DNA from: Neoconidiobolus thromboides FSU 785
Lineage: Eukaryota; Entomophthoromycota; Entomophthoromycetes; Entomophthorales; Neoconidiobolaceae
DNA length: 64,000 nucleotides
Direction of reading: 5' to 3'
NCBI GenBank assembly: GCA_025603075.1
Contig: MU626334.1
Location: 1-64,000, forward strand
This document shows, piece by piece, positions 24,833-36,313 of this stretch (position 1 is its first letter; every line of letters starts with the position of its first letter). The notes below the pieces were generated by a model that did no database searches, was not told the DNA's origin, and saw only the letters and a list, made by a program, of their open reading frames with translations. The position numbers and the translations under genes were made by a program.

Positions 24833-25403
24833 ATTTTTGATAAAATTACTTTTATATTTATAGTTCATAAAAAAGGGTTAAAGATAGAATCAATAAAGTT
24901 TTTGGAACAGTGGGTATTGTAGCTTATTTCTAGTTCATACGTTATAATTTGATATTTTGTTTATACCATAGTCTCAGATTCTTATTTGTGTAACCGTTGC
25001 CATTTTTCATTTTATTATGACTTATGTAATATTGAATTTATTTACCACTATTCGATTTGCTTTGAACTTTAAAGGTTAACTATATTAAAAAATATTCTTT
25101 TTGATATCAAAAAATAGAAAATAAATTGTTTCTATAAAATAATAAATAAGCTGTTTTATATAACTATAAGTCAACATCATTTTTTGAGCTTTACAAATCC
25201 TCGGTATATGGTTTAGACTGATTTATCCATTTAATTTAGATTAGAAATAAAAGCTGGGCTAATTACTAATCCGACTCCAATTATCCGGGACTTCAAATTA
25301 AATACAAAGGTACTTGAGCGCAGCAAAAATTCATAAAAAATATGATAAAAAGAAAAGTAGGTCTAGAATAGAATAATAGTATCTGAGTTATAAATTTTTA
25401 AAT

Positions 25404-25497
25404 GAGGGTTTTTTTGATTTGATCACTTTTTCCATTTTTAAGCACTATTTGAATGGAAAGACTATCAGTAAAATTCTTAAACAGAAAATACATCCCC
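25404..25497 (+). mobile_element. W4-MITE copy 12 (94 bp)
   Basis: GAGGGTT to CATCCCC, flanks AAAT and ATAT (one mismatch). Confidence 0.82.
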
Positions 25498-26327
25498 ATA
25501 TTAAGCTACAATCAAATTAACTATAATATAAATTAGATGAATAATGGGCTTTTAAACCGATTATTGCAAATTTTATAAATCTCTTTTTGGCTAATTTTGG
25601 TCACCAAATTTCTTAAAGCTCTTCTCCCTTAAGGCTATTGATATTCTTTTATGACTTTTTGCCAATAGTTTTTATAATTAAACTATTTATTGATCAATCT
25701 TTTAAGCCTTGATCGTTATATTTTAACAAATTTCAACACAATTTTTTCTCTCAAATGAGCAGTTATTTAGGTCCTAAAAGAGTTGGAATAGCCATATTTT
25801 AGATTTCAAAGCTGGCTAATAGTGAGTTAGGTCAGTTTCATTTCTTGAAAACTTTGTTTGGAACCCCCTAGAGTAAGCTGCTAAATAGATTAGAAACTTA
25901 AATCAAAAATAAGATTAGGAAAAAAGATTACGCATAAAAAAAGGAAAGTAAATTTTAGCAGAAGTAGTGAATTCTATTTTATCAAGTGCTACAGTGTTTC
26001 TTTATCGTTACATAATATTTCACGTCATTGATAATGGTTACTGTTACTATACCTTGTTATTAAATTTCTATATAACTTCTGTTTATAAATAACTAATGTT
26101 CTTTACAAAAAGTTATGATCCAGCTTATCATTCTATGACCATAAAGAAGACTTAAAATAATCTTCCATAATTAAACTTAAACCCGAAGCAATTTAAGAAA
26201 TTGCCAAGTATGCCGAGTTCCGAAATTAGAAATCAATAAAAAGTTGTTAGAATAAAAGAAAAGTATAAATAAGTAAGCAAAGTACGATTTTATAAAAATA
26301 ATTTTATCTAAAAATATATATATTATA

Positions 26328-26804
26328 ATGATTGACTGTTGTTTAGCACCATTGTTTAACTTTAATAAAAAATATCAAGTAGAATCCCAAGTCTCAAAAA
26401 TGGAAAGGTTGAGTATCCTAATCGTTGACGATAATATCATCTATCAAAAATTATTAAAAAAGATGTTAAGTAAATATTACTATATTGATAACATAACAGT
26501 AGCCGATGATGGATTGAAGGCGGTCAAGTTAATCCAATCCCAACAATTTGATATCATCTTTATGGATATCGATATGCCTATTATGAATGGAATTGAATGT
26601 ACCAAGGTCATTAGAAATAGTGGTATCAACGCCATGAACCGATTTGTTCCCATCATTGCAGTTACAACGAATTCTAAAGAAGAAGACTTAAAGCTTTACA
26701 AAACTATTGGAATGAATGGTCATATTCAAAAGCCGTTTGAATTTGATTCTTTAGTTAAATATCTTAATTACGCTGTTAAACTTAAACTCCATCTTAACTA
26801 CTAA
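26328..26804 (+). CDS. Stand-alone response-regulator receiver protein, 158 aa
   Basis: Paralogue of the protein at 23165-23620. Receiver domain from about residue 29: acidic pair D34-D35 (ILIVDDN), phospho-acceptor D80 in IIFMDIDMP, T113-T114 and K135 in HIQKPFEF. The N-terminal 24 residues differ from the paralogue, and Met25 (MERLSILIVDD) aligns with its Met27. All catalytic positions are kept, so both copies look able to be phosphorylated. The likely role is as an output or phosphate-sink partner of hybrid histidine kinases; the pathway is unknown. Confidence 0.85.
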   Translation: MIDCCLAPLFNFNKKYQVESQVSKMERLSILIVDDNIIYQKLLKKMLSKYYYIDNITVADDGLKAVKLIQSQQFDIIFMDIDMPIMNGIECTKVIRNSGINAMNRFVPIIAVTTNSKEEDLKLYKTIGMNGHIQKPFEFDSLVKYLNYAVKLKLHLNY

Positions 26805-28323
26805 CTTTCGATTCCTAAAATTGGAATTGTATTTATTACTAACCGCTCATTACTATTTTATTTATTGAAATTTTATAAAAAATAAAAAGTTATTATTAGA
26901 ATTTATTATTTATCTCACAATCCCAAATTTAGTAATGTTATTTAGTTGCTTTTTATTAAAATTCCAAACCTTTATCCTCAATTTTCTAATAATTTTACCG
27001 CTTAGAAATCAAGAACAATAAATTCTTACTAACTTTTTTAAATTTTGCCAATAAAACTTTTATCCATCTGCTTAATTTATTGCCGTTTTTTTAATGTGAG
27101 AAGAATAATTGGGTAAAATTATAAGAAGAGATAAAAAATGAACTTTTGTCATATAACTTCTAGATCAATCATAGGGTAAATTCAGTCCTTTTAAAACTTT
27201 AACCGAGGTTGAGTATTCTCAATATCCAAGATTATAAATACAATAGCCCGTTTTTGCTATTGATTTTATTGATTTTTAGATTATCCTTATTTAGTTTATA
27301 TTAAGGATAATTGGTCCATTAAAATCATAAGATGTAGTTATATACCATGATTTTGTTTCTTCCATTTGCCAAGAGTATTAGATTCTAAAAAGAAAAAATG
27401 AGCCTTAAAACTATATTAAAAAAGTTAAGCTATAGCTACTATTAGCCTGACAAACACTTGTTCTTGTTTTTAATTTTATAAAGTTAAATGATAATTTTTT
27501 ACCTTTGTTTTTGTAATTATCAATTGAATATATCACTTAATCTAACCCCAAGGCTACTTAAGTGTCAAGAATTGTATATACTTTTATAATAACTTTTAAT
27601 GTTTGATATTATAATAATTAAGGGAGAGTATAATGATTGAGACGACCCCAAAAGTACATAAGAATTAGGATTATTATTTTAGTTTAAATTTTAGTTTGGC
27701 AAGATCTTCCACTACTTCCACCTCATTGCAAATTATAACTTATTTTTTATTTCTTGTTCGGAAAATTTCTATATCTGCTTTCATGTTATTTTATAAAAGT
27801 TATACAATAAAATGTGAAATTAATAGATTGAAACTTAAAAAATAAGTTCTAATTTCAAAACTTTTATTGGTATTCCATGTATAGAAATAATTAAAAAACT
27901 TTAAGCTTTAAAGTCTAGCTGATGTCCTTTACTCTATTTGGTTGAATTTTTAGTTTTATAAATTGTTTTTATAGCGATAAACTTCCAAGTGTTTATTGTC
28001 ACCTTAATAATAAATTAATGGAGAGAAGTCAAAAGAACATCATTTTCTTTTAGGATCAACCTTATACTAACTTATAATTTGATATAAGTTATTAAAAAAG
28101 TATTTAATTTAATAAATAAATTAAGTAGTTTTATTATTATTATGATAAAGTTTATTAAGAGTGACATAAATGTAAAATATTGTATTTTATAATTTAAAAT
28201 GTTTACATTAATTTTTAAATTAAATTACTTACTATCAACTTATTTAAACAACTATAAGTATTAAAATGTTATAAAGGAAACTTATTATAAGTATAAAGGT
28301 TATTATCTCCAGAATTACTATAT

Positions 28324-28422
28324 GAGGATGTTTTTTTGGTTTCATCACTTTTTCCATTTTTTAAGCACTATTTGAGTGGAAAGGTTATTTAGTAAAATTC
28401 TTAAACAAAAAAATACATCCTC
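28324..28422 (+). mobile_element. W4-MITE copy 13 (99 bp), TSD ATAT
   Basis: GAGGATG to CATCCTC, flanked by ATAT at 28320-28323 and 28423-28426. Confidence 0.88.
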
Positions 28423-28623
28423 ATATTTTAATTAAAACAGTTCAAATAAAATAATGCCACCTATACAAATCAATTTAATAAAGAAGTTCTAAAATTACTA
28501 AATTATTTAAAATTGTTAAAAGTTTGAGTTAAAGCAATGTAAACTATAAAAACTGATTTTATAATCTGTAATTTAATTGTTTAAATATTACTATGCTCTA
28601 TTTTTATATCAAAACTTATATAT

Positions 28624-28721
28624 GGGGATGTATTTTTGTGTTTAAGAATTTTACTAATAAATTTTCCGCTTAAATAGCGCTTAAAAATGGAAAAAATAAT
28701 GAAGTCAAAAAAAACACTCCC
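28624..28721 (-). mobile_element. W4-MITE copy 14 (98 bp), TSD ATAT
   Basis: GGGGATG to CACTCCC, flanked by ATAT at 28620-28623 and 28722-28725. Confidence 0.88.
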
Positions 28722-28956
28722 ATATATTATTTAGTTTTATATAATCTATTTTTTGTTATGCTTTGTATCTATAATTTTTTGATTATCAGCTTTATCCAGA
28801 ATTATAATGCTATATATTATTTTTTTTACCTAAAAATATCTTATTATATTGCATAATTAAACTTTAAATATTGTATACATCCCTAGTTTCTTATTATAGA
28901 ATAACTAGGCTTTAAGCACTGAATTTTATATTGCAGTTACTAAAACAACTTTATAT

Positions 28957-29054
28957 GGGGATGTTTTTTTAGTTTCATTACTTTTTCCATTTTTCAAGCG
29001 CTATTTGAGTGGAAAAATTGTTAGTAAAATTCTTAAACATAAAGATATATATGC
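28957..29054 (+). mobile_element. W4-MITE copy 15 (right end eroded)
   Basis: Intact left end after ATAT and a clear core. The terminal CATCCCC has decayed (ATATATGCAT), so the right boundary is approximate. Confidence 0.75.
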
Positions 29055-29939
29055 ATACCTTTTAAATAGTTATAAAAATTTATATCAACATGATGCTTTG
29101 AATTTTAAATAACTTTAAATAATATATTTAAAATTATACAACTAAAAAATATTAAATTAAAATATAAAATTTTAAGTAATAAAAAGTTTATTTTTTTATC
29201 ATGTTCATATATATAATTTTTAAAAGAGCTTTCAAAAAAAAGTTTTATTCAAGAAAAATACAAAAAGACTTAAGCTTTTGATGTTATAATTTTTTAAATA
29301 TTTATTAAAAAAATTTTGCTGTATTAATCTAGTAGCATCTATTTTAAATAGGGGCTTTAATTAAAATTACCAAGTTGACAATATATATTTTTAGATAAGA
29401 ATTCAGTAATATTAAAGTCAATTTATAAGATTTGTTAATACTAATTGATTTTATTACTGACAAATCACAACAAATATATGTCTGCATTTCAACTCTTATA
29501 ATACAGCTAATTAGTTGTCCCAATTAGCATAATCATAATAAGCCTAATCTAAAACTTTATTTATTTTACTTTTAATAGGTAGATGGAACAGTTATTAGTA
29601 AATTAATTAATTTTTGATTTTTTTAAACTCATTTTTTTAACCAATCATATTTTAACTCCATTTAATTAATTTTAATTTTAATTAAATTCTATTATTTATT
29701 CTAGATATTCTAATTCATTATTTGATTATTGTTTTAGCTTTTAATAGATACTCTTTTCTTTGAGCTATTAAATAGTATATTTTAAGTAATAAATTACTTC
29801 TCAAAAATTAAAGCGAACACATTAAAAAGTTTATTAATTTTCTAATTTAGTATAAAAAAATAGAATTAAAAGATAGAACTAATAATAAAAAAGATAATTT
29901 ATATAATATAAATAAAAAATTAAGATAAAATATTTGACT

Positions 29940-30665
29940 TCAATTAGTTCTAAACGATAAAATGGAACGTACATCATTAGTAAATCTTAAAGCATCTAAA
30001 AAGGGTAATAAATCTAATAAAGCTTGATCATGAGCGTCCTGATTATACCACGATTGTATTACAACTGAATTATTAGGATGTTTTTCAAATGCTCTTGGTG
30101 AGTTATCAATTAATAATACTTGTGATAAATCCGATTCTATTAAACTTAAATCTTTTATATATCCTTTATCTTCGTGTGCTATACAAGACTATATAATAGA
30201 ATAAATTATTATGATTGGCATTTCTCTTTTCTTGTAGATTAAAAATTACTAATTACTTACTTCTCTATATAATCGAACTTTAATTAAACTATGATCTGGA
30301 TCTAAAAGGTCGATTACCGCGTTGGCATATTCTGACATTGAGGCGGTAAATATAGCTAATTTATACCATTCCCCCACTTTATTTAAGAAATATTCTACAT
30401 GGGGTCTTTTATAAACATAATAAAGAGCTGCATGTTTATCCATTAATACTTCAACCATATGATCACAATTTTTAGAACCTTTAGACGTTGAATGAATTAA
30501 TGTTTCATCTAAATCTAATACTAGCCATTTTTTTTCTAATTTAGGTTTTAAACCTTTACTTAATTTGAAGATTGGATTGGGTAAGATACCGATTTTATCT
30601 AATAGTCGTTTCCATTGATCTTTAGCCTTGGTACCTGTTGATCGTTCAGTTTCTAATTTTAACAT
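29940..30665 (-). CDS. Nem1/CTDNEP1 (Dullard)-like phosphatase, 217 aa
   Basis: Exons 30665-30261 and 30188-29940 (654 nt). FCP1-type haloacid-dehalogenase phosphatase with the DxDxT motif at D51-L-D53-E-T55 ([12 protein letters not shown]), then [33 protein letters not shown] and, after the intron, [22 protein letters not shown]. The ending [18 protein letters not shown] is diagnostic of the CTDNEP1/Nem1 branch rather than SCP phosphatases. The family dephosphorylates lipin/Pah1 at the nuclear envelope-ER membrane. Unlike Nem1 and CTDNEP1, no N-terminal transmembrane helix is visible: the first 50 residues are charged. An upstream exon may be missing, or this is a soluble form. Confidence 0.85.
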
Positions 30666-31968
30666 GTTGAATTGAAATTATTGAAAAACAGTTAATTTTA
30701 TTTACTTTTAATTAAATTTAATCACTTTAGAAAATAAACGTGACCAACCAATCAAACTTTTCAATTTATAGCCTAAACCCTATTTGTTTAATTGCTTGTT
30801 TTTTAGTAATTAAACCCAATTTACTTAGTTGGGATGAAATGGATTTGCCCAATATTTAACTCGGAATTCAATAATAGTTTAGAAACTTAGTACATGTTAA
30901 ATAGAATTAATAACTATTGGTTTTATTATTATTAATGTATAAATATATGCTATGTTTTTATGATGAGCTACTGATAGATGGCATCTATCTTTATATATCT
31001 GTATAGTAGAGTTACAATCTTCACTTATTTGTATATCGAACTTTTTTCTATTTTGTTAATTAGCTTTTAGTAAAAAAAGTATGTTATAATTTATTTTGAA
31101 ATAATTTTAAATTAAGTTAATTAATAAAATACAATTTTACTTTTATTTTAAAATTGCTCTTAAATAGAATAAATATTTTTCAAAGGTTAACCTCAATAAC
31201 AAGTGCGCGTGGTAATGTTTAAACTATAAACTAAATGAATATCAAACAATAAAAGTATAAATTTTTTAATATAATCATTATGCTTGATCTTTCAATATTA
31301 AATGCTTTTAGATTTTAAATGGGATGAATCATAAACTCATAAATAAAATAAAACCTCTTAATTTTTTTAGCATTAATTTATTACAAATAATAGTTTCGGT
31401 ATTTGGTGTATCAATTTAAATGCCATTATTATAAAAGCATTTATTTTCATTTATCATATCAAGTTAACTACAATTGATATGTGACTACTATCTTTGTATT
31501 ACTGATTAAACTAGTATATTGTACATTATAACAGATTGTATGGCATTTATTACTTCTGTTTACAAAATAAAACTTTATTAAGCAATTTATCACATTTAAA
31601 TGATTTGAATATTTCGGATTTATGCCATAAATCAAATTTAGTTTTATTATCAACTATTGCAATTGTTGCAACTCACATTAATTTTTTTAGTGCTAATTTT
31701 TATAACCAATATGTTAGTTTTATTAGTTTTTTGAACCTCAATTTATAAATTTTGGTCAATTTGAGTAGATTTTTCTTCTTAAATAAAAGGTTAAATAGTT
31801 CATAAAAGAGCTATGAAAGTTGTATAGGGCATAAAAATCAAATCCATTTGTTTCATGCACTGACTTTTTTAAAGGCGACTTTTGTCTCAATATATAATAA
31901 AGAAAGTATATAAAGAGCCAAACCAATACTGAAAATAGAAACAAGTCAATCAAAAATCAAAATCAATT
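30666..31968. other. Intergenic between the phosphatase and the RGS gene
   Basis: About 1.3 kb divergent spacer. Short frames here overlap one another on both strands and are not convincing genes. Confidence 0.5.
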
Positions 31969-32946
31969 ATGATATTATCAACTAAAAAAATATTCAATTA
32001 TTTTGAAAATCCACCCAGTGGGGATCTTGCGGTAGCTAAATTAAATGTGTTAAAAGCAATTTTACGTCGAGAAACGGAAGAACCTATAACTTTAGAAGAA
32101 TATATACGATTTGTAAAACATATATTAAAGAGTCCTGAGTATATCAATTTTTTAGAATGGTATACTCATTATCAAGAAAAATTTGAACGCTTGCCATTAA
32201 GTGAAAAAAAAAAGGTTCCTCTTCCTCCCACTGTTCAAGTAGGAGATAATTCGGTCCAATATAGTTTTGAAAAAAAAGAAATTAGTGAATCAAGCTCCGC
32301 TTCAAGTACAGATGTAGATGTAACCCAAATGCCACTAACTAATGAAATTGAATACTTTAAAAGGGAGTTTTTAAATTATGAATCTGAAAATGGATTAAAT
32401 ATTAATTCTTTGATTAAAAGAAAAGTATTAACTAATTTAAGTCAAACTACTCATCCAGAAGCTTTACGTGAGTTAGAAGATGAAATTTTAAAAGAATTGA
32501 GTTTAAATTCGATCGATAGATTTTTAAAATATTCCGTTTATAGTGTTAATTATGGGCGTGCTTATTTTGTTATATTATTTAACCATATATTCTTTCTTTG
32601 TATTGGTATCGCTTTAATGTTCGTTTTATTTTACTGTATTTATGGAGAAGATAGATTATTTAAATCTTATTATGATACAAACTATTGGTATCGTATTATA
32701 CCCATGTATTTCTTGAACATGGGGCTATTTGGTTTATTTTTTTTAAATATGAGAATTTGTCCAGTAATGTATGCTTCTCGTATTAAAATGGTACCTCAAG
32801 ATAAGACCCCTATCTTATATAATCGTATCTTTGGTAAAGTAGAAGATCCTCTTGTAATTAGAATGCAATGGAAATTATTATTGAAATTAATCATTGGGTC
32901 CTTCGTTGTTTCAATGATTATTAATACTATATTTTTCATGATTTAA
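31969..32946 (+). CDS. RGS-domain membrane protein, Rax1-like, 325 aa
   Basis: A single-exon frame. The N-terminus (LEEYIRFVKHILKSPEYINFLEWYTHYQ) and the helix ending ALRELEDEILKELSLNSIDRFLKYSVYS match the two ends of an RGS fold, separated by a Ser-rich linker near residues 105-120. The C-terminal half carries three or four hydrophobic segments (ILFNHIFFLCIGIALMFVLF, IIPMYFLNMGLFGLFFLNM and KLIIGSFVVSMIINTIFF). RGS followed by membrane segments is the layout of fungal Rax1, involved in polarity and bud-site landmarks. The match is by architecture, so the assignment is tentative. A transposon-broken paralogue follows at 34659-35333. Confidence 0.7.
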   Translation: MILSTKKIFNYFENPPSGDLAVAKLNVLKAILRRETEEPITLEEYIRFVKHILKSPEYINFLEWYTHYQEKFERLPLSEKKKVPLPPTVQVGDNSVQYSFEKKEISESSSASSTDVDVTQMPLTNEIEYFKREFLNYESENGLNINSLIKRKVLTNLSQTTHPEALRELEDEILKELSLNSIDRFLKYSVYSVNYGRAYFVILFNHIFFLCIGIALMFVLFYCIYGEDRLFKSYYDTNYWYRIIPMYFLNMGLFGLFFLNMRICPVMYASRIKMVPQDKTPILYNRIFGKVEDPLVIRMQWKLLLKLIIGSFVVSMIINTIFFMI

Positions 32947-33424
32947 AGCAAGCCATCAGTGTACCTTTAAGCATGTCTTATTCTAATCTTACATCATTTA
33001 AAATAATTTACTATTTATTATTATCTTTATAAATAAACTTAATACTATAAATTTATACTATTTTATAATATTTTTTCTCATTGTTTTAATATTAAGACTA
33101 ATATTGTAGTTTTATGCGAATCAATTGTTCTTATAGTGTAAACTCGCAGTATAGTTTAATTTTAGAGAACATCTTACAATCAAATGTATTTTATTGTTTA
33201 TAATTTGTAGTTAACTTTATTTAATATGAATTTAGCGATCTAAAAAAGCCATAGTTCTTAAAATCATATTAAAAACAGCAAAGGACGTCTAGTTACAAGC
33301 TGTCCTATGTATGACCTTATTGTTCGAATTAAAAGCCTTGACGGAGTTTGTTTTATTTAATCCAAGACTGAAAGTATTAAATTAATTTTTATTTAGTTTT
33401 TTCTTAGTTTATTAAATAAGTGAG
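32947..33424. other. Intergenic, no gene seen
   Basis: Downstream of the RGS gene; nothing recognisable. Confidence 0.4.
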
Positions 33425-33860
33425 TAAGTTTAAAAGCTTAGTTGAAATCAAAAATAAACTTTTTTATCTTTTTTTTGACCATTTACTATGTAGAATAAAT
33501 TCTGAAATGTTTTTTTAACTCTGAGTACTGAATCTTTCAAATTTTAATGTTTGGGTGAGCCATGGTGTCAAAGTTATTTCATGTCAATTGGATCAACATC
33601 TTTCTGAAATTCAATATTCAAAGGGTCAATTTGATTTAAACCATGCAAGTAGAGTTCGTTATGGTTCTATCTTGATTTAAAATTATATATGAACAGAGTT
33701 CGCTCATAGTATTCAAGTGCTTAAATAAATACTAGAGAGAAAAACGTCCTAACAGGTTATAAAATTAAGCAAAAAAGTAATTTTTTTGTAGCACTTAGTG
33801 CTTAGTTCGGAATTTTTGCTAAAAATCTAAAAAAATTGAACTATTTTTAAACTAACTTCC
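33425..33860. repeat. Dispersed repeat R2, copy 2 (with an internal insertion)
   Basis: Shares the GACCATTTACTATGTAGA block with 14.4 kb and 52.1 kb, and after about 300 bp of unrelated sequence the GTAGCACTTAGTGCTTAGTT and TTTTTGCTAAAAATCTA blocks. Identified by eye; boundaries are approximate. Confidence 0.45.
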
Positions 33861-34658
33861 ATATTATTAATAATAGTAATAATCGGATTTGATATTTTCG
33901 TTTTATCCTTTCTCATCTGTTTTTGAATATTAAAAAACACCTCAATATACAAGTTAGGATACTTTTTTTTATTAGAGGGTAGAGTTGTTGCAGCTTTTTT
34001 GCGACTTAATTAATCGTTGATTTAAGAGTAAGATACAAATAAAATCAGATTAAACTTAAAAATTATATATCAAAAAAATTTACAAGACGATGATTGACTC
34101 TAATAATTAATACAACCTGGGTTGTAATAGGATTGTAACAACTGAAGTCACAGTTTCAATATTTGAGTTTTATTAAATACAAGCAGTTTATTTTGAAAAT
34201 AAACTCAAAAAATTATGCTAAAATCCAAATAGATGACTTGAATCATAAATTTTCATACATGAGGTTTTATTTGATGGAATGTTGATATTTTTTACACTTA
34301 CACATTTTATTAAATTTCAAATAATATAAATAAACTAAATGATGGGATTATCTACTTTTTTTATTCCATGAAGTTTGATAATTTTATTACTCGATTTATT
34401 AAACCCAATCTGACAGATGACATGTATATATTAAATAGTTAACTATTATGTTCCACTTTATTGAGATAAATACTCTCCAATCATCTTTGACAAATATTCT
34501 CACTATGTAACACGCATTTTAAAGCTGCCGCATTATATCAAATTTCCATAATAGTACACCAAGTATCAAATAAAATTTGAGCAGCTATCGTCTAGGCAAT
34601 AAAAATGATATTGTTCACCCAAAGGAATTGATATTGAAAAAAAAATCATAAATATACC
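33861..34658. other. Intergenic, possibly decayed 5' part of the RGS paralogue
   Basis: No clear RGS N-terminal motif could be recovered here, so the first part of the paralogue is lost or too decayed to see. Confidence 0.35.
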
Positions 34659-35333
34659 ATGGGTAGGGATCAATGCATAAAAAATGGAACAATCTATCAT
34701 CTTGTTAAAGAGCCTTTTTTATTACTTTTACATTACAATATTGAATACTTTAAATTATTATTTTTTGATAAAGGCTCTGAATGTTTACTTAACACTGATC
34801 CAAAGTTAAAACGTAAAATAGCGAGTTTATTATGTTTTAAAAAACGTCTAGAAGCTTTAAGAGAGTTGGAACAAGCTGTATTAAAGGAACTGAGTTTAAT
34901 AGCGATTAAATCCTTTTTAAATTACTCATGTCATAATGCTAATTGCGGGCTTATCTATTTAATTTTATCGTTTAACTATATGGGGATGTATTTTTGTGTT
35001 TAAGAATTTTACTAACAATCTTTCTACTTAAATAGCGCTTAAAAAATGGAAAAGTAATGAAATCAAAAAAAACATCCCCATATGTTGATGTTAACCTTTG
35101 AGGTAGTATTTTTATTATGTCTATTATTTATAGTTTATGAACATCCGTTTTTCCTACCTTATTATGAGCCTAGCTATTTGTATCGAATTATGCCTATTTA
35201 TTTAGCCAATCTTAGTATGTTTGATATTATTACTTCAAATAACAAGTTTTGTCCAATATTATATATTACTAATTATAGGCTATATCAAAAAGTAATAAAT
35301 CACTGGCATATAATTATAAACTTGGAAAAGTAA
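34659..35333 (+). pseudogene. Paralogue of the Rax1-like gene, broken by a W4-MITE
   Basis: The part at 34659-34981 aligns with the C-terminal RGS region of the neighbour (EALRELEQAVLKELSLIAIKSFLNYS versus EALRELEDEILKELSLNSIDRFLKYS). The part at 35080-35333 aligns with its membrane region (EPSYLYRIMPIYLANLSMF versus DTNYWYRIIPMYFLNMGLF). Between them sits a complete element (34982-35079) that introduces a stop. Element plus one ATAT is 102 bp, so both halves are in the same frame once it is discounted. The N-terminus is also lost and the C-terminus is short, so the gene was probably dying already. Confidence 0.8.
34982..35079 (-). mobile_element. W4-MITE copy 16 (98 bp), TSD ATAT, in a gene
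   Basis: GGGGATG to CATCCCC with ATAT at 34978-34981 and 35080-35083, inserted in a membrane segment of the RGS paralogue. Confidence 0.92.
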
Positions 35334-35343
35334 TAGATGATAT

Positions 35344-35380
35344 GGCAGTGTTTTTTTTGACTTCATCACTTTTTCTAATT
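35344..35380 (+). mobile_element. W4-MITE fragment (copy 17, left end only)
   Basis: The first ~37 bp of the plus-orientation element (GGCAGTG, then T-run, GACTTCATCACTTTTTC), then unrelated sequence. Confidence 0.65.
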
Positions 35381-35934
35381 ATTTTTTTGTTTTAAATATT
35401 AAAGAGCTACTGACATCAAAGTTATTGAGTTCAATCTTTCTGAGCTTAACTAAACTCAGTTCATTATAGTTTTTAGATAATATGACGTTTAATAAAATAA
35501 CTAGTATCCTTTTTATCCTAAAGTATTCTTAGCTCTATTAACTTATGACGATTTACTATAAATTTCATTGAACTTTAAATATCAGTAATAAAAGCAACAG
35601 CATTAATTAATATTAGTTGAAAGGATAGTAATAAAAATGATGAGTAAACAAATTATTGATCTATTGCTTTGGTTAATATCCTTTTGCTATTTCAAAAAAA
35701 ATTCAACTAGCCAATCCATCTTCAGTTAATGATTATTGAAAGTTAAAATTGAAGCTTAATTAAAATTAAGCTAATATAGGAGCGTGAGTAGAGCTATGAT
35801 TATAAACAAAGTTTAGCTTTAAGGCTTTCATTAACAATAGTTAAAAGCAATTAAGTGCTTGAATTTTATATATTTGATAATTTTATTTTATTATATTTAA
35901 TCTTAAAGTTCAATTTCCAAGCATTTGATATACA

Positions 35935-35995
35935 GGGGTGTTTTTTTAAGATTTTTATTAATAAATTGTCCAGATTCATTGCATAAAAAATCAGA
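35935..35995 (-). mobile_element. W4-MITE relic (copy 18)
   Basis: GGGGTG, T-run, AAGATTTTTATTAATAAATT then GTCC resembles the left half of a minus-orientation copy with small deletions. Weak. Confidence 0.4.
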
Positions 35996-36285
35996 AAATT
36001 AAACTAAAATGAAATCTCTATATTAACTAGGATGTTTTAATCTAGTTATTATTTTTCTAATTGATTTTTCAATAGTAATTCTTTACCATATAGAAATAAA
36101 TTGTTTTGTTAAGAGACTTATCTGATATTATAAATTTAATATTTAAAAAGTAAATAAAAAAGAAAGTTGAAAAGACATTTCATTTAATTTTTCAAACAGT
36201 TGAAATACTCAATCGGATATTTTTACATGACAGAAGAGGCAAAGTCCATTAGTTAAGCACCAACTTTTAGTATAGCAAACGTTAT

Positions 36286-36313
36286 TCTTTATTATTATTA
36301 TTATTATTATTAT
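36286..36313. repeat. ATT trinucleotide microsatellite
   Basis: About nine ATT units that overlap the stop codon of the Ssr4-like gene. Confidence 0.9.

Larger units (their letters stand above)
23621..26327. other. Gene-free interval between the two receiver genes
   Basis: About 2.7 kb holding a 53-bp-arm hairpin (24328-24466) and two W4-MITEs. No further gene could be supported. Confidence 0.55.
26805..29939. other. Large gene-free interval with three clustered MITEs
   Basis: About 3.1 kb, extremely AT-rich. Apart from the three elements at 28324-29054 no frame, RNA gene or other repeat could be recognised. Confidence 0.55.
35334..36309. other. Intergenic with two decayed MITE pieces
   Basis: Besides the fragments at 35344 and 35935 and the ATT microsatellite at its end, nothing was recognised. 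Confidence 0.5.

Noticed and set aside
31468-31953. Overlapping short frames on both strands upstream of the RGS gene
   Set aside because: Mutually overlapping, no motifs, low-complexity composition.
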